Shown here: positions 7,863-14,938 of the stretch, piece after piece
Position numbering within the stretch: position 1 is the stretch's first letter
Layout of the letters: every line of letters starts with the position of its first letter
Source of the DNA: a virus
Direction: 5' to 3' (one strand)
DNA: 20,301 nucleotides
Virus record (IMG/VR): IMGVR_UViG_3300032271_000653
Coordinates: 1 to 20,301 of that record
Notes under the pieces: model-generated
Database searches by the model: none
Told to the model about the DNA's origin: nothing
The model's input: only the letters and a program-made list of their open reading frames with translations
Position numbers and translations under genes: made by a program

Positions 7863-8722
7863 AAATAAAGGTTAGCGAATTATTTTATAGTCTTCAAGGA
7901 GAAGGTCGCTTTGTTGGCGTTCCGAGCGTGTTCTTACGCACTTATGGTTGCAATTTTACCTGTAGTTCGTTTGGCTGTAAACCAGGCGAAAAATCCACAG
8001 GTGCAGATGATGTGGCCGAAGTTGTACACTTGTACGATAAGTTTACGGACTTGCCGTTAGTTGAAACAGGCTGTGATAGTTATGCAAGCTGGCATCCTGC
8101 ATTTAAACATCTAAGTCCTAACATGCCAACAGAAGACTTAGTTGCCAACATGTTGTTGTTGACTCCCAACAACATGTGGGGTCAGAACAACGGTAATGAT
8201 GTACACTTGGTTATTACAGGTGGTGAGCCTTTGCTGGGCTGGCAACGTGCTTACGAAGAATTGCTAAGTCATCCTGACATGGCCGACCTCAAGAACATCA
8301 CATTTGAAACAAACGGCACTCAAGCACTACAAGACGGTTTCAAACATTATGCTTATAACAGACACTTGCTTAACGGCACAGAGTTTACATTCAGTGTGAG
8401 TGCTAAATTAAGTGCGTCGGGTGAGAAAGCCGAAGATGCTATTTGCCCTGACATTGTCAAAAGCTACCAAGATTTAAATGTTGGGCCTGTGTATCTTAAG
8501 TTTGTAGTTGAAACCGAAGAACACGTCAACGAAGCGGTGCAAGCTGTAGATCAGTATCGTGCGGCAGGATTTACAGGTTTAGTATACCTAATGCCACAAG
8601 GTGGAGTAGTTGATCCATATGAAGCAAATAAATTAAACATAGCTAATATTTGTCTTGAACGTGGTTTTAATTACAGCCCAAGACTTCATGTTGATCTTTT
8701 TGGAAATGGTTGGGGCAAGTAA
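7859..8722 (+). CDS. queE: QueE-like radical SAM enzyme (7-carboxy-7-deazaguanine synthase)
   Basis: 287 residues. The N-terminus KVSELFYSLQGEGRFVGVPS is the QueE signature (substrate-binding QGEG), followed by FLRTYGCNFTC with Cys31 and Cys35, and a later TGGEPLL radical-SAM motif. QueE converts 6-carboxytetrahydropterin to 7-carboxy-7-deazaguanine on the route to preQ0, queuosine and phage 7-deazaguanine DNA modifications. The cluster motif is atypical: the next cysteines are Cys40 (CX3CX4C) and Cys72 in ETGCDSY, instead of the common CX3CX2C. The protein is also longer than many QueE (about 210-250), with an insertion around residues 41-100. No queC, queD, folE or DNA-modifying dpdA gene is in this window. 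Confidence 0.85.
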   Translation: MKIKVSELFYSLQGEGRFVGVPSVFLRTYGCNFTCSSFGCKPGEKSTGADDVAEVVHLYDKFTDLPLVETGCDSYASWHPAFKHLSPNMPTEDLVANMLLLTPNNMWGQNNGNDVHLVITGGEPLLGWQRAYEELLSHPDMADLKNITFETNGTQALQDGFKHYAYNRHLLNGTEFTFSVSAKLSASGEKAEDAICPDIVKSYQDLNVGPVYLKFVVETEEHVNEAVQAVDQYRAAGFTGLVYLMPQGGVVDPYEANKLNIANICLERGFNYSPRLHVDLFGNGWGK

Positions 8723-8736
8723 TACCAATACCAGGA

Positions 8737-8943
8737 ATGTCCGATGACACCGCATTTTACAATCGTGCGTATTGGCAACAACAATTTATGTGGTGGCCAC
8801 GTCGTAGCGCATTAACTGGGCGTTGGTTATGGTTACGTCGAGTATATGTAGGAACTGCAATGTGGACAGGCCCTGGCACGCCTGTGTTTGAATTTAGATA
8901 CCACGAGCCTGGAGAACATTTAATATGGAGTTTAAAGAAATGA
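8737..8943 (+). CDS. Small Trp-rich hypothetical protein (68 aa)
   Basis: 68 residues from ATG 8737; a TTG at 8710 (inside the queE end) would add nine residues and cannot be excluded, since other genes here use TTG or GTG overlaps. The protein is rich in Trp and Arg (QQQFMWWPRRSALTGRWLWL) with an aromatic C-terminal half, and has no signal peptide or clear membrane span because charged residues interrupt the hydrophobic runs. The stop overlaps the NAD synthetase ATG (8940-8943), supporting its reality. I do not recognise the family. Confidence 0.6.
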   Translation: MSDDTAFYNRAYWQQQFMWWPRRSALTGRWLWLRRVYVGTAMWTGPGTPVFEFRYHEPGEHLIWSLKK

Positions 8944-9716
8944 AGTTACAAGATCGCATTACTACCTGGATTAAAGACTATGCTCAACAGGCTGGTATGA
9001 AAAGTTTAGTAGTCGGTATCAGCGGCGGAATTGATAGTGCTGTAGTTAGTGCGTTGTGCGCTCGTACTGGAATGAATGTAGTAGCGGTTACTATGCCCAT
9101 CCGTCAACGCCCAGACCTGCACGATCTTAGTATGCGTCAAGGTGCGTGGTTAGCCGAACGTTTTGATAATGTGCGTCACGATATTATTGATTTAACCACT
9201 GTCTTTGATGAGTTTGAACAGCGTCTTGCCACATACCCAAACTTGCTAGGCTTGGCCAACAGTCGTAGTCGACTACGCATGGTTACCTTGTATCAAATTG
9301 CACAAAGTGTCGGTGGTCTTGTGGTGGGCACTGGCAATAAAGTAGAAGACTTTGGCGTAGGATTTTATACCAAGTACGGTGATGGCGGTGTGGACATTAG
9401 CCCTATTGCTGACTGTTACAAAACAGAAGTATGGCAAATGGGACGTGAGTTAGGTGTATTACAAGACATTATTGATGCTCCTCCTACAGACGGCTTATGG
9501 GATGACGGCCGTACCGACGAAGATCAACTGGGATTAACTTACGCTGATTTAGAAGTTGCCATGCGTATGGATCTTGGAGAAATGCACTCTACAGTACCAG
9601 AACTTGTAGCTAATCTAGAAAAATTCCGTGCTATACAAGCTCGTAGCCTACACAAGATGAATCCTATTCCGGTGTTTAAAAAATCTCGAGACCCTGCTCA
9701 AACCCAGATAAATTAG
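8940..9716 (+). CDS. nadE: NH3-dependent NAD+ synthetase
   Basis: 258 residues with the N-type ATP-pyrophosphatase PP-loop SGGIDS (28-33), then GTGNKVEDFGVGFYTKYGDG (130-149), ADCYKTEVW (157-165) and PPTDGLWDDGRTDEDQLG (181-198), the specific fingerprint of NadE. It amidates nicotinic acid adenine dinucleotide to NAD+ using ATP and ammonia; there is no glutaminase domain. I chose ATG 8940 over ATG 8925: it gives the ATGA overlap used throughout this block, and GGAG lies 9 nt upstream. In a phage it would help refill NAD during infection, perhaps against NAD-depleting defence; that last point is inference. Confidence 0.93.
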   Translation: MKLQDRITTWIKDYAQQAGMKSLVVGISGGIDSAVVSALCARTGMNVVAVTMPIRQRPDLHDLSMRQGAWLAERFDNVRHDIIDLTTVFDEFEQRLATYPNLLGLANSRSRLRMVTLYQIAQSVGGLVVGTGNKVEDFGVGFYTKYGDGGVDISPIADCYKTEVWQMGRELGVLQDIIDAPPTDGLWDDGRTDEDQLGLTYADLEVAMRMDLGEMHSTVPELVANLEKFRAIQARSLHKMNPIPVFKKSRDPAQTQIN

Positions 9717-9748
9717 TCAGTAGCATTCAATATTATTAAAGGAAACTC

Positions 9749-10987
9749 ATGGCTAAGATTGGCTTCATAGGAATTGGAAAATTAGGATTAGATTGTGCAG
9801 AAGTATTTGCTGAAAAGCACGAAGTACGCGGTTTTGATATCTATCCACGCACTAGCGACTCAGTAAAGGTATGCAGTATCGAAGAGTTGGTTAATGAAAG
9901 CGAGTGGATTTTTATTGCTGTTCCTACTCCACACACCGAAGGATATGATGGTAGTGTTCCATCAAGTCATATGACTCCTCGAGACTTTGGGCACGATGCA
10001 GTTATTGATGCCATCAACAATGTAAATCAGTATGCTACAACTCCTAAAAAAGTAGTGTTAATTAGCACAGTATTGCCAGGAACCACTCGTAAAAAGTTTA
10101 TTCCTCTGCTAGATGCCAAACACGAGTTTGTGTATAATCCTTACCTGATTGCCATGGGCTCAGTCAAGTGGGACATGGTCAATCCAGAAATGATCATGCT
10201 GGGCACCGAAGATGGTAGCCTAACTGGCGTTGCTGGTGAACTCAGAGATCTGTATGACACTATCATGCAAAACAATCCACGATACGAAGTCGGCACATGG
10301 GATGAGTGCGAAGCTATTAAGATTTTCTACAACACATTTATCAGTGCCAAGGTTGGTTTAGTAAACATGATTCAAGATTTTGCACTTAAGATTGGCAACA
10401 TTAACGTCGACGTTGTAACAGATGCTCTTGCTAAAAGCACAATGCGTATCATGGGTCCCAAGTACATGACAGCTGGCATGGGAGACGCAGGTGCCTGCCA
10501 TCCTAGAGATAATATTGCCCTACGTTGGTTGGCTGAAGAATACAAAGTGGGCTATGACTTGTTTGATACGGTGATGCATGCTCGTGAAATCCAAGCAAAG
10601 AACTTGGCCTTGTTCCTGGTTGAAGAAGCTAAGAAAAACAATTTGCCTGTGGTCATCCATGGTAAAGCCTACAAACCAGATGTTGAATACTGCATTGGTA
10701 GCTATTCTACCTTGGTTGGCTTCTATGTCAAGGAAGCAGGCTTGCCAGTTGCGTATGTTGATCCACTTGCTGACAACAAGGACGAAGTTGTTGACACAGT
10801 AGATTATCCAGCGGTGTTTTTGTGGGCACACAATCGTAAGATTACTTACGAATACACAGGTGACCAATTAGATACACAACCATACTGTTCAATACTACCC
10901 AGATCAGTTATAGTTGACCCATGGCGTAAACTAGTGTCTACCGATGCATACCGTGTGATTCACTATGGTAACACCAGATTTAATTAG
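9749..10987 (+). CDS. ugd: UDP-glucose/GDP-mannose dehydrogenase family protein
   Basis: 412 residues. The N-terminal NAD fold is MAKIGFIGIGKLGLDCA with GxGxxG at 8-13; the central domain has AIKIFYNTFISAK (Lys191 and Asn195 at the expected helix); and the catalytic cysteine is Cys250 in GDAGACHPRDN, equivalent to GGSCFPKD of UDP-glucose dehydrogenases. A C-terminal domain with HGKAYKPDV follows. The family performs a two-step oxidation of a nucleotide sugar to the uronic acid (for example UDP-GlcA). Exact substrate is uncertain because the active-site motif is divergent. A good ribosome site (AAAGGAAA, about 9 nt upstream) and a 32-nt gap mark a fresh translation start. It probably joins the glycan programme of 1-7162. 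Confidence 0.85.
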   Translation: MAKIGFIGIGKLGLDCAEVFAEKHEVRGFDIYPRTSDSVKVCSIEELVNESEWIFIAVPTPHTEGYDGSVPSSHMTPRDFGHDAVIDAINNVNQYATTPKKVVLISTVLPGTTRKKFIPLLDAKHEFVYNPYLIAMGSVKWDMVNPEMIMLGTEDGSLTGVAGELRDLYDTIMQNNPRYEVGTWDECEAIKIFYNTFISAKVGLVNMIQDFALKIGNINVDVVTDALAKSTMRIMGPKYMTAGMGDAGACHPRDNIALRWLAEEYKVGYDLFDTVMHAREIQAKNLALFLVEEAKKNNLPVVIHGKAYKPDVEYCIGSYSTLVGFYVKEAGLPVAYVDPLADNKDEVVDTVDYPAVFLWAHNRKITYEYTGDQLDTQPYCSILPRSVIVDPWRKLVSTDAYRVIHYGNTRFN

Positions 10988-10993
10988 GACAAC

Positions 10994-11386
10994 ATGAGTA
11001 TATTTGATCGATTTCTAAAAAAGAAAAAACCTGAAGCACCCAAAGCTGAACCCCGGCCTAAAAAAGTAGAAAAGACCACAAAAGAAATTGCTACTGAACG
11101 AGGCGAGCCTTATGTTAATATTCTTAGTATGGAAGTCGACCCTGAGAACATGCAAAACGGTGCATTTGAATTAGATTGGAATGACAAGTTTGTAGCTAAC
11201 TTGGTCCGTGCTGGATATCAAATGAATCCTAAAGACACCGATGCAGATGTAGTGGATCGTTGGTTTACAGCAGTATGTCGTAATGTGGTACTTGAAACTT
11301 ATGAACAGTATGAGGCCATGAATCCTGAACGAGATCGCGTGGTTAAAACTCGCGACATTGGCGACGGTAGATCTGAAGTATCATGA
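10994..11386 (+). CDS. Conserved-looking phage hypothetical (130 aa)
   Basis: 130 residues. A short N-terminal amphipathic helix (MSIFDRFLKKKK) leads into a Lys/Pro/Glu-rich linker to about residue 30, then a compact acidic domain containing GAFELDWNDKFVANLVRAGY and a C-terminal VDRWFTAVCRNVVLETYEQY helix. This layout (basic tail, linker, small helical domain) recalls small unnamed proteins of T4-like aquatic phages, but I cannot name a function. The ATG lies only 6 nt after the dehydrogenase stop, and the stop overlaps the next gene by ATGA. Confidence 0.7.
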   Translation: MSIFDRFLKKKKPEAPKAEPRPKKVEKTTKEIATERGEPYVNILSMEVDPENMQNGAFELDWNDKFVANLVRAGYQMNPKDTDADVVDRWFTAVCRNVVLETYEQYEAMNPERDRVVKTRDIGDGRSEVS

Positions 11387-12087
11387 TGTTGTATGTCAAC
11401 GGTGATAGTCACACTGCTGGTGCAGAAGCGGTAAATCCACACGCATTTGCCGAAGACGATCCTGCCCTATTTTATCTAGGACGCAGTCCGCATCCAGCAA
11501 ATCTTGCTGTTAGCTGGGGGCGATTATTAAGTCTAACCCTGAAATCTGCCTTTAGATGTGATGCTGAGAGCGCCAGTAGTAATACTCGTATTATAAGAAC
11601 CACACGTGAATGGCTAACCGGCGCTGGCCAAGATCACTCAGATTTGTTAGTTATTATACAGTGGAGTACTTGGGAACGCGAAGAGTGGGTGTATGGCAGT
11701 AGATATTATCAAATTGGCGCCAGTGGGCTAGATGATGTGCATGTAGGTCTACATGAACGATATAAACAGTTTGTTGCCAACGTTGATTGGCAAGAAAAAA
11801 CCGAGCAGGCACATGATGAGATCTGGGCTTTTCATCTGGAACTCGAAAAACAAAATATACGCCATATATTTTTCAATGGCAATAACGATTTTTCAAAAAT
11901 ACAAAATCAACAGGATTGGGGCGCCAACTACATTGGACCGTATGATCCTAAATCGACCTATGATGCCATTATACGCTCGCGAGGTATAGACACTGTCATG
12001 CCCAATTCTTGGCATTTTGGTAAAGACGGTCATTCGTTTTTTCACCGTTTTATTCTTGATTATATTATATCTAACAAATTTATTTGA
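11383..12087 (+). CDS. SGNH/GDSL-like hydrolase-fold protein
   Basis: 234 residues beginning MMLYVNGDSHTAG, in which Gly-Asp-Ser (7-9) matches block I of SGNH hydrolases with Ser9 as candidate nucleophile. SSNTRI near residue 65 offers the block III Asn region, and SWHFGKDGHSFFHRFILDYI near the C-terminus supplies a candidate catalytic His (217). The family includes esterases and carbohydrate O-acetyl-esterases/transferases. No signal peptide is visible, so the protein acts in the cytoplasm or in the virion. It might edit acyl groups on the sugars made by the upstream cassette. Substrate is a guess. It starts in ATGA overlap and ends within the promoter of the next gene. Confidence 0.6.
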   Translation: MMLYVNGDSHTAGAEAVNPHAFAEDDPALFYLGRSPHPANLAVSWGRLLSLTLKSAFRCDAESASSNTRIIRTTREWLTGAGQDHSDLLVIIQWSTWEREEWVYGSRYYQIGASGLDDVHVGLHERYKQFVANVDWQEKTEQAHDEIWAFHLELEKQNIRHIFFNGNNDFSKIQNQQDWGANYIGPYDPKSTYDAIIRSRGIDTVMPNSWHFGKDGHSFFHRFILDYIISNKFI

Positions 12088-12112
12088 CCTTTAGCACAAT
12101 TTCTGCTATACT
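12084..12112 (+). promoter_or_regulatory. Sigma70-type promoter for the exonuclease gene
   Basis: TTGACC (12084-12089) and TATACT (12107-12112) with a 17-nt spacer, one mismatch each from consensus. The predicted start site, about 7 nt after the -10 box, is the A of the ATG at 12119, so the mRNA would be leaderless. The -35 box overlaps the stop codon of the SGNH-like gene. Confidence 0.75.
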
Positions 12113-12118
12113 AATAGT

Positions 12119-13120
12119 ATGAAATATGTTCTTATAGATACAGCCAACTTATTCTTTCGTGCTAGACACGGTGCTTTTCGTGCCAGTGACACCTGGGAAA
12201 AGATTGGATTTGCCCTACACATCACCCTAATGGCCGCTAATAAAATGGCACGTAGATTTGAAGCTGATCACGTGGTATTTGCCCTTGAAGGACGTTCGTG
12301 GCGCAAGGACATGTATAAACCCTACAAAAATAACCGTGCAGTGGCCCGTGCGGCTCTAACCGAAGAGCAAGCAGAAGAAGATAAAATGTTTTGGGAAACA
12401 TATGATAATTTGACTAAATACTTGTCTGAAAGGACTAATTGCTCAGTCATTAGATGCCCTACAGCAGAAGGCGACGATATCATTGCTCGCTGGATCGCAC
12501 TACACCCCCAAGACGAACACGTTGTTATCAGCAGTGACACAGACTTTGTTCAACTAGTAGCACCCAATGTCAAACAATACAACGGCATTACTGACGAATT
12601 AATCACTATAGAAGGAATATTTGATGCTAAGGGTAAAGCAGTCATCGATAAGAAAACTAAAGAACCTAAGCAAATCCCTAACCCAGAATGGCTACTCTTC
12701 GAAAAGTGTATGCGCGGCGATTCGTCGGACAACGTGTTCTCGGCTTACCCGGGCGTCCGTACTAAGGGCACTAAGAACAAGGTTGGCCTTACGGAGGCGT
12801 TTGAGGATCGATCGAAACAAGGATACAACTGGAACAACATGATGTTGCAACGCTGGACAGACCCAGATGGCGTAGAACATAGAGTCCTAGATGATTACGA
12901 GCGCAATCGTACATTGATTGACCTAACAGCTCAGCCAGAAGAAATTAAAGTAGTAGTGGATGCCGCTATACGTGAACAAATTAGTCACAAGGACATTGGA
13001 CAAGTTGGTGTTCGTTTTATGCAGTTTTGTGGCAAGTATGAATTAAACAAGTGCAGTGAATCAGCAGATAGTTTTGGTCGGTGGATGAACGAAACTTACA
13101 AAGGCGTACTAAATGGCTAA
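12119..13120 (+). CDS. FEN-family 5'-3' exonuclease (T4 RNase H-like)
   Basis: 333 residues with the metal-binding acidic residues of flap/5' nucleases in order: Asp7 in YVLIDTANLFFR, Glu117/Asp119/Asp120 in AEGDDIIARW, Asp140/Asp142 in SSDTDFVQL, and Asp201/Asp204 in RGDSSDNVF leading into the helical SAYPGV region. These enzymes remove RNA primers and 5' flaps during lagging-strand synthesis; T4 Rnh is the model. The start is fixed by MKYVLIDTAN, yet a consensus-like promoter places +1 on this ATG and no Shine-Dalgarno sequence precedes it. The next gene overlaps the stop by 8 nt. Confidence 0.88.
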   Translation: MKYVLIDTANLFFRARHGAFRASDTWEKIGFALHITLMAANKMARRFEADHVVFALEGRSWRKDMYKPYKNNRAVARAALTEEQAEEDKMFWETYDNLTKYLSERTNCSVIRCPTAEGDDIIARWIALHPQDEHVVISSDTDFVQLVAPNVKQYNGITDELITIEGIFDAKGKAVIDKKTKEPKQIPNPEWLLFEKCMRGDSSDNVFSAYPGVRTKGTKNKVGLTEAFEDRSKQGYNWNNMMLQRWTDPDGVEHRVLDDYERNRTLIDLTAQPEEIKVVVDAAIREQISHKDIGQVGVRFMQFCGKYELNKCSESADSFGRWMNETYKGVLNG

Positions 13121-13307
13121 GGATGTTTTTTGGACTTCGATGACATTTGGTATTATACTTGCAGTACTAGTACTGGCTTTTTGGCCAACTGGCAAAGGTG
13201 AGGTAGTTGTTGTAACGTATGATTGCAGTCAATTAATAGGTGGATGGCATCCTGACGTGCCCGTCACGGTGCAAGAAGCATGTAGAAAAAAGGAGTTAAA
13301 CAAATGA
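13113..13307 (+). CDS. Small single-span membrane protein (64 aa)
   Basis: 64 residues with one clear hydrophobic helix, FGIILAVLVLAFW, at about 12-24 after a short N-terminus, then a Val-rich strand-like segment and two cysteines (YDCSQL and VQEACRK) that could pair outside the cytoplasm. It overlaps the exonuclease stop by 8 nt and the next gene by ATGA, so it is translationally locked in. It may sit in the inner membrane, or the helix may be an uncleaved signal anchor. Function unknown. Confidence 0.65.
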   Translation: MAKDVFWTSMTFGIILAVLVLAFWPTGKGEVVVVTYDCSQLIGGWHPDVPVTVQEACRKKELNK

Positions 13308-13759
13308 TTGTAGCAAAACCCGTAATAGACAAACAGTTTTGGATCTTGCAAAAAGATAACCAAAAAATTGGCAACATCGAAGCCTGTGATGGTGGTTATC
13401 AAGTTAAAATCAATAACCAAATAGCACAATTTAAAACTATAAAAATGGTTGCTCGGCAAGTTAATATTGCGTTCGAGCCAGCAGTTAAAAAAACCAAGCC
13501 AAGCACAACTGTGGCCCACGTACACGGATATCCTGTGTCGGGTCGAGTATATAACCCTATGTGGGACGTGCCACAACAGCTACCTGTTTATACTAAAACA
13601 AATAAAAGTAAGTCGTGGCTTGCGGCAGGTTGGTATAATGTTAAAAAAGGTCGCCACTGGCGTACCTTACAGTCACCAAAATTGATTGTGCTTCAACGCT
13701 ATCCATATCAAGGTCCTTTTTATTCAGAACAAGAAGCCCATGACCATACATCTCACTAA
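13304..13759 (+). CDS. Hypothetical phage protein (151 aa)
   Basis: 151 residues, basic and strand-rich. The N-terminal half (about 1-62) reads like a small beta domain, with WILQKDNQKIGNIEACDGGY and VKINNQIAQFKTIKMVARQV. A central HVHGYPVSGRVYNPMWD segment and an aromatic/basic C-terminal part (SWLAAGWYNVKKGRHW) follow. No signal peptide or membrane segment. I do not recognise a named family. It begins by ATGA overlap and its last 20 nt overlap the next gene. The dense packing supports it as real. Confidence 0.65.
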   Translation: MIVAKPVIDKQFWILQKDNQKIGNIEACDGGYQVKINNQIAQFKTIKMVARQVNIAFEPAVKKTKPSTTVAHVHGYPVSGRVYNPMWDVPQQLPVYTKTNKSKSWLAAGWYNVKKGRHWRTLQSPKLIVLQRYPYQGPFYSEQEAHDHTSH

Positions 13760-13949
13760 GTTTGTTGATCGTGTGCGTGGGCACGAAGCACGTGGATCAC
13801 GAGATTTTGTTATGACCATGACCGATGCCAAGGATTTGCATGCTGATATTACTAGACTGTTAGTAGAATTACATGATTTACATGATCAAGTGGCTAAACT
13901 CTCCCAAGAAAACATAGTTGAAGTACAAATTGGCGGAGGCTCATTCTAA
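13740..13949 (+). CDS. Small helical hypothetical protein (69 aa)
   Basis: 69 residues from ATG 13740; an in-frame start at 13686 would extend 74 nt into the upstream gene and encodes an unlikely sequence. The protein opens MTIHLTKFVDRVRGHEARGS, then DFVMTMTDAKDLHADITRLL and a coiled, Leu/His-rich helix, and ends in a Gly-rich tail (VQIGGGSF). It resembles small helical proteins seen repeatedly in T4-like phages, possibly structural or regulatory, without a named function. It overlaps the preceding gene by 20 nt. Confidence 0.65.
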   Translation: MTIHLTKFVDRVRGHEARGSRDFVMTMTDAKDLHADITRLLVELHDLHDQVAKLSQENIVEVQIGGGSF

Positions 13950-13966
13950 AACTACCTATATATTTA

Positions 13967-13974
13967 GATAAATA
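13967..13974 (+). promoter_or_regulatory. T4-late-like promoter octamer GATAAATA
   Basis: GATAAATA fits the NATAAATA late-promoter form reported for T4-like cyanophages. It lies 20 nt before the ATG of the 95-aa gene, with a TAGGAG ribosome site between. This is one of the few intergenic gaps in this part of the window, which supports its use. Confidence 0.5.
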
Positions 13975-13994
13975 AAATATAGGAGTTTAATGAT

Positions 13995-14282
13995 ATGAGT
14001 CGCCCAAAACCCAATGTACTAGTTGAACACACAAACAAATCCACCTACAAGACCGAGCAGGTTTTGGCCTCGGAAGGAGTTTGGGCTGTATTCTTTGATG
14101 CCAAGCCTATCAATCTTAAAACCTCAAACATGCTGGTCCAATATCCAGGACCCAAATATAAAAAGGTTTCATTTAGTAATCCCGGACATGCTAAAAATTT
14201 AGCTAAAAAACTTAACACTCAATTCAAAACTGATAAATTTACTGTAGTCTTATTAAAGTTGGGCGATCAAATTTATCCCTAA
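13995..14282 (+). CDS. Hypothetical phage protein (95 aa)
   Basis: 95 residues starting MSRPKPNVLVEHTNKSTYKT, after a good ribosome site (TAGGAG, 10 nt upstream) and a late-promoter-like octamer. It is basic, with a strand-rich pattern (GVWAVFFDAKPINLKTSN, then YKKVSFSNPGHAKNLAKKLN) and no hydrophobic segment. The domain looks like a compact alpha/beta fold with a Lys-rich helix, which might contact nucleic acid, but that is only composition. Function unknown. The next gene follows after 1 nt. Confidence 0.7.
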   Translation: MSRPKPNVLVEHTNKSTYKTEQVLASEGVWAVFFDAKPINLKTSNMLVQYPGPKYKKVSFSNPGHAKNLAKKLNTQFKTDKFTVVLLKLGDQIYP

Positions 14283-14283
14283 G

Positions 14284-14655
14284 GTGCGAGATAAAAAGAA
14301 ACTTACAGAAAAATTAATAGCGTTACTACCCGACGAGCAACGAATCAGTGTAGCATCAGCCTTGCCTGCTTGGTGGTTTAATATTCGCCGAGACGGTGGC
14401 ATGAGATTAACTGGGCCAGGGTATCAAGTATTTGTTGAGGACTTAGAACTAGAACATTACTCATACCCGATTGATAATCCCTTGTTGTTTAATCAAACAA
14501 CTATGTTAAAGTTGGATCGTAAAATGCAGATGCCTTATTATATTCATGCTGTCAAGGGCATACCTAAAAAGATTGTATTTTTTGGTAGTAAGGAAGCAGT
14601 CATGGTTAATCTATACGGTAATCTTCAGCAATTTCTTGACAATTATGAACCTTAG
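14284..14655 (+). CDS. Hypothetical phage protein (123 aa), GTG start
   Basis: 123 residues from GTG 14284, only 1 nt after the preceding stop, with AAGG just before. It opens MRDKKKLTEKLIALLPDEQR, followed by PAWWFNIRRDGGMRLTGPGY and a mixed domain ending FFGSKEAVMVNLYGNLQQFL. The WWFN...GGMRLT segment is memorable and I believe similar unnamed proteins occur in T4-like phages; no function is known to me. The stop lies inside the spacer of the promoter that drives tRNA-Met. Confidence 0.68.
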   Translation: MRDKKKLTEKLIALLPDEQRISVASALPAWWFNIRRDGGMRLTGPGYQVFVEDLELEHYSYPIDNPLLFNQTTMLKLDRKMQMPYYIHAVKGIPKKIVFFGSKEAVMVNLYGNLQQFLDNYEP

Positions 14656-14664
14656 TGTTATACT
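14636..14664 (+). promoter_or_regulatory. Sigma70-type promoter for the tRNA-Met/tmRNA unit
   Basis: TTGACA (14636-14641) and TATACT (14659-14664) with a 17-nt spacer. The predicted start is about 14671, 3 nt before tRNA-Met. The -35 box lies within the end of the 123-aa gene. With the terminator at 15361-15386 it defines a transcript of about 715 nt containing the tRNA, a small gene and the tmRNA. Confidence 0.8.
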
Positions 14665-14673
14665 ATGCACTAG

Positions 14674-14748
14674 GGGCCCGTAGCATAGAGGTAGTGCCGT
14701 GAACTCATAATTCATACTGGGTTGGTTCGAGTCCAACCGGGCCCACCA
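14674..14748 (+). tRNA. tRNA-Met (CAT)
   Basis: A 75-nt cloverleaf with encoded CCA. The acceptor arm GGGCCCG/CGGGCCC pairs perfectly, the D stem is GCA/TGC, the anticodon loop CTCATAA is at 14704-14710 with CAT at 14706-14708, and the T arm GTTGG/CCAAC encloses TTCGAGT. G1-C72 pairing argues against an initiator tRNA. A CAT anticodon could also be tRNA-Ile2 after lysidine modification. Confidence 0.93.
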
Positions 14749-14754
14749 GACTTT

Positions 14755-14762
14755 ACTAAATA
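14755..14762 (+). promoter_or_regulatory. T4-late-like promoter octamer ACTAAATA
   Basis: ACTAAATA lies between tRNA-Met and the 56-aa gene, and its last base is 5 nt before the ATG. If used as a late promoter the start site would be at or next to the ATG, again leaderless. Confidence 0.45.
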
Positions 14763-14767
14763 CACAT

Positions 14768-14938
14768 ATGGAACAGAATAAAAAAGAACCGGTAAACCAG
14801 TTTTTTTACTCCGAAGAAGAATGGAGTCGTTTAGGTTGTGGCCCATTGCCCGAAGAGCGTAAACGTGAGCAACACTTAGAAGCGCATGCTCGAGGTAATC
14901 CCAAGATTGATGGGAAAGCTGTAAAGGGATATAATTAA
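14768..14938 (+). CDS. Small hypothetical protein (56 aa)
   Basis: 56 residues, MEQNKKEPVNQFFYSEEEWS onwards, very polar, with an acidic centre and basic helix (PLPEERKREQHLEAHARG) and a Lys/Gly-rich tail. There is no Shine-Dalgarno sequence, but a late-promoter-like octamer ends 5 nt before the ATG. Codon and residue composition match neighbouring phage genes, and the frame stays open between tRNA-Met and the tmRNA. No family recognised; short length leaves some doubt. Confidence 0.55.
   Translation: MEQNKKEPVNQFFYSEEEWSRLGCGPLPEERKREQHLEAHARGNPKIDGKAVKGYN

Noticed and set aside
10520-10867. Minus-strand ORF of 115 aa
   Set aside because: Antisense to the UDP-sugar dehydrogenase catalytic region, with no ribosome site or recognisable domain.
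13229-13576. Minus-strand ORF of 115 aa
   Set aside because: Antisense shadow of two coupled small genes; Cys/Phe-rich composition without a motif.
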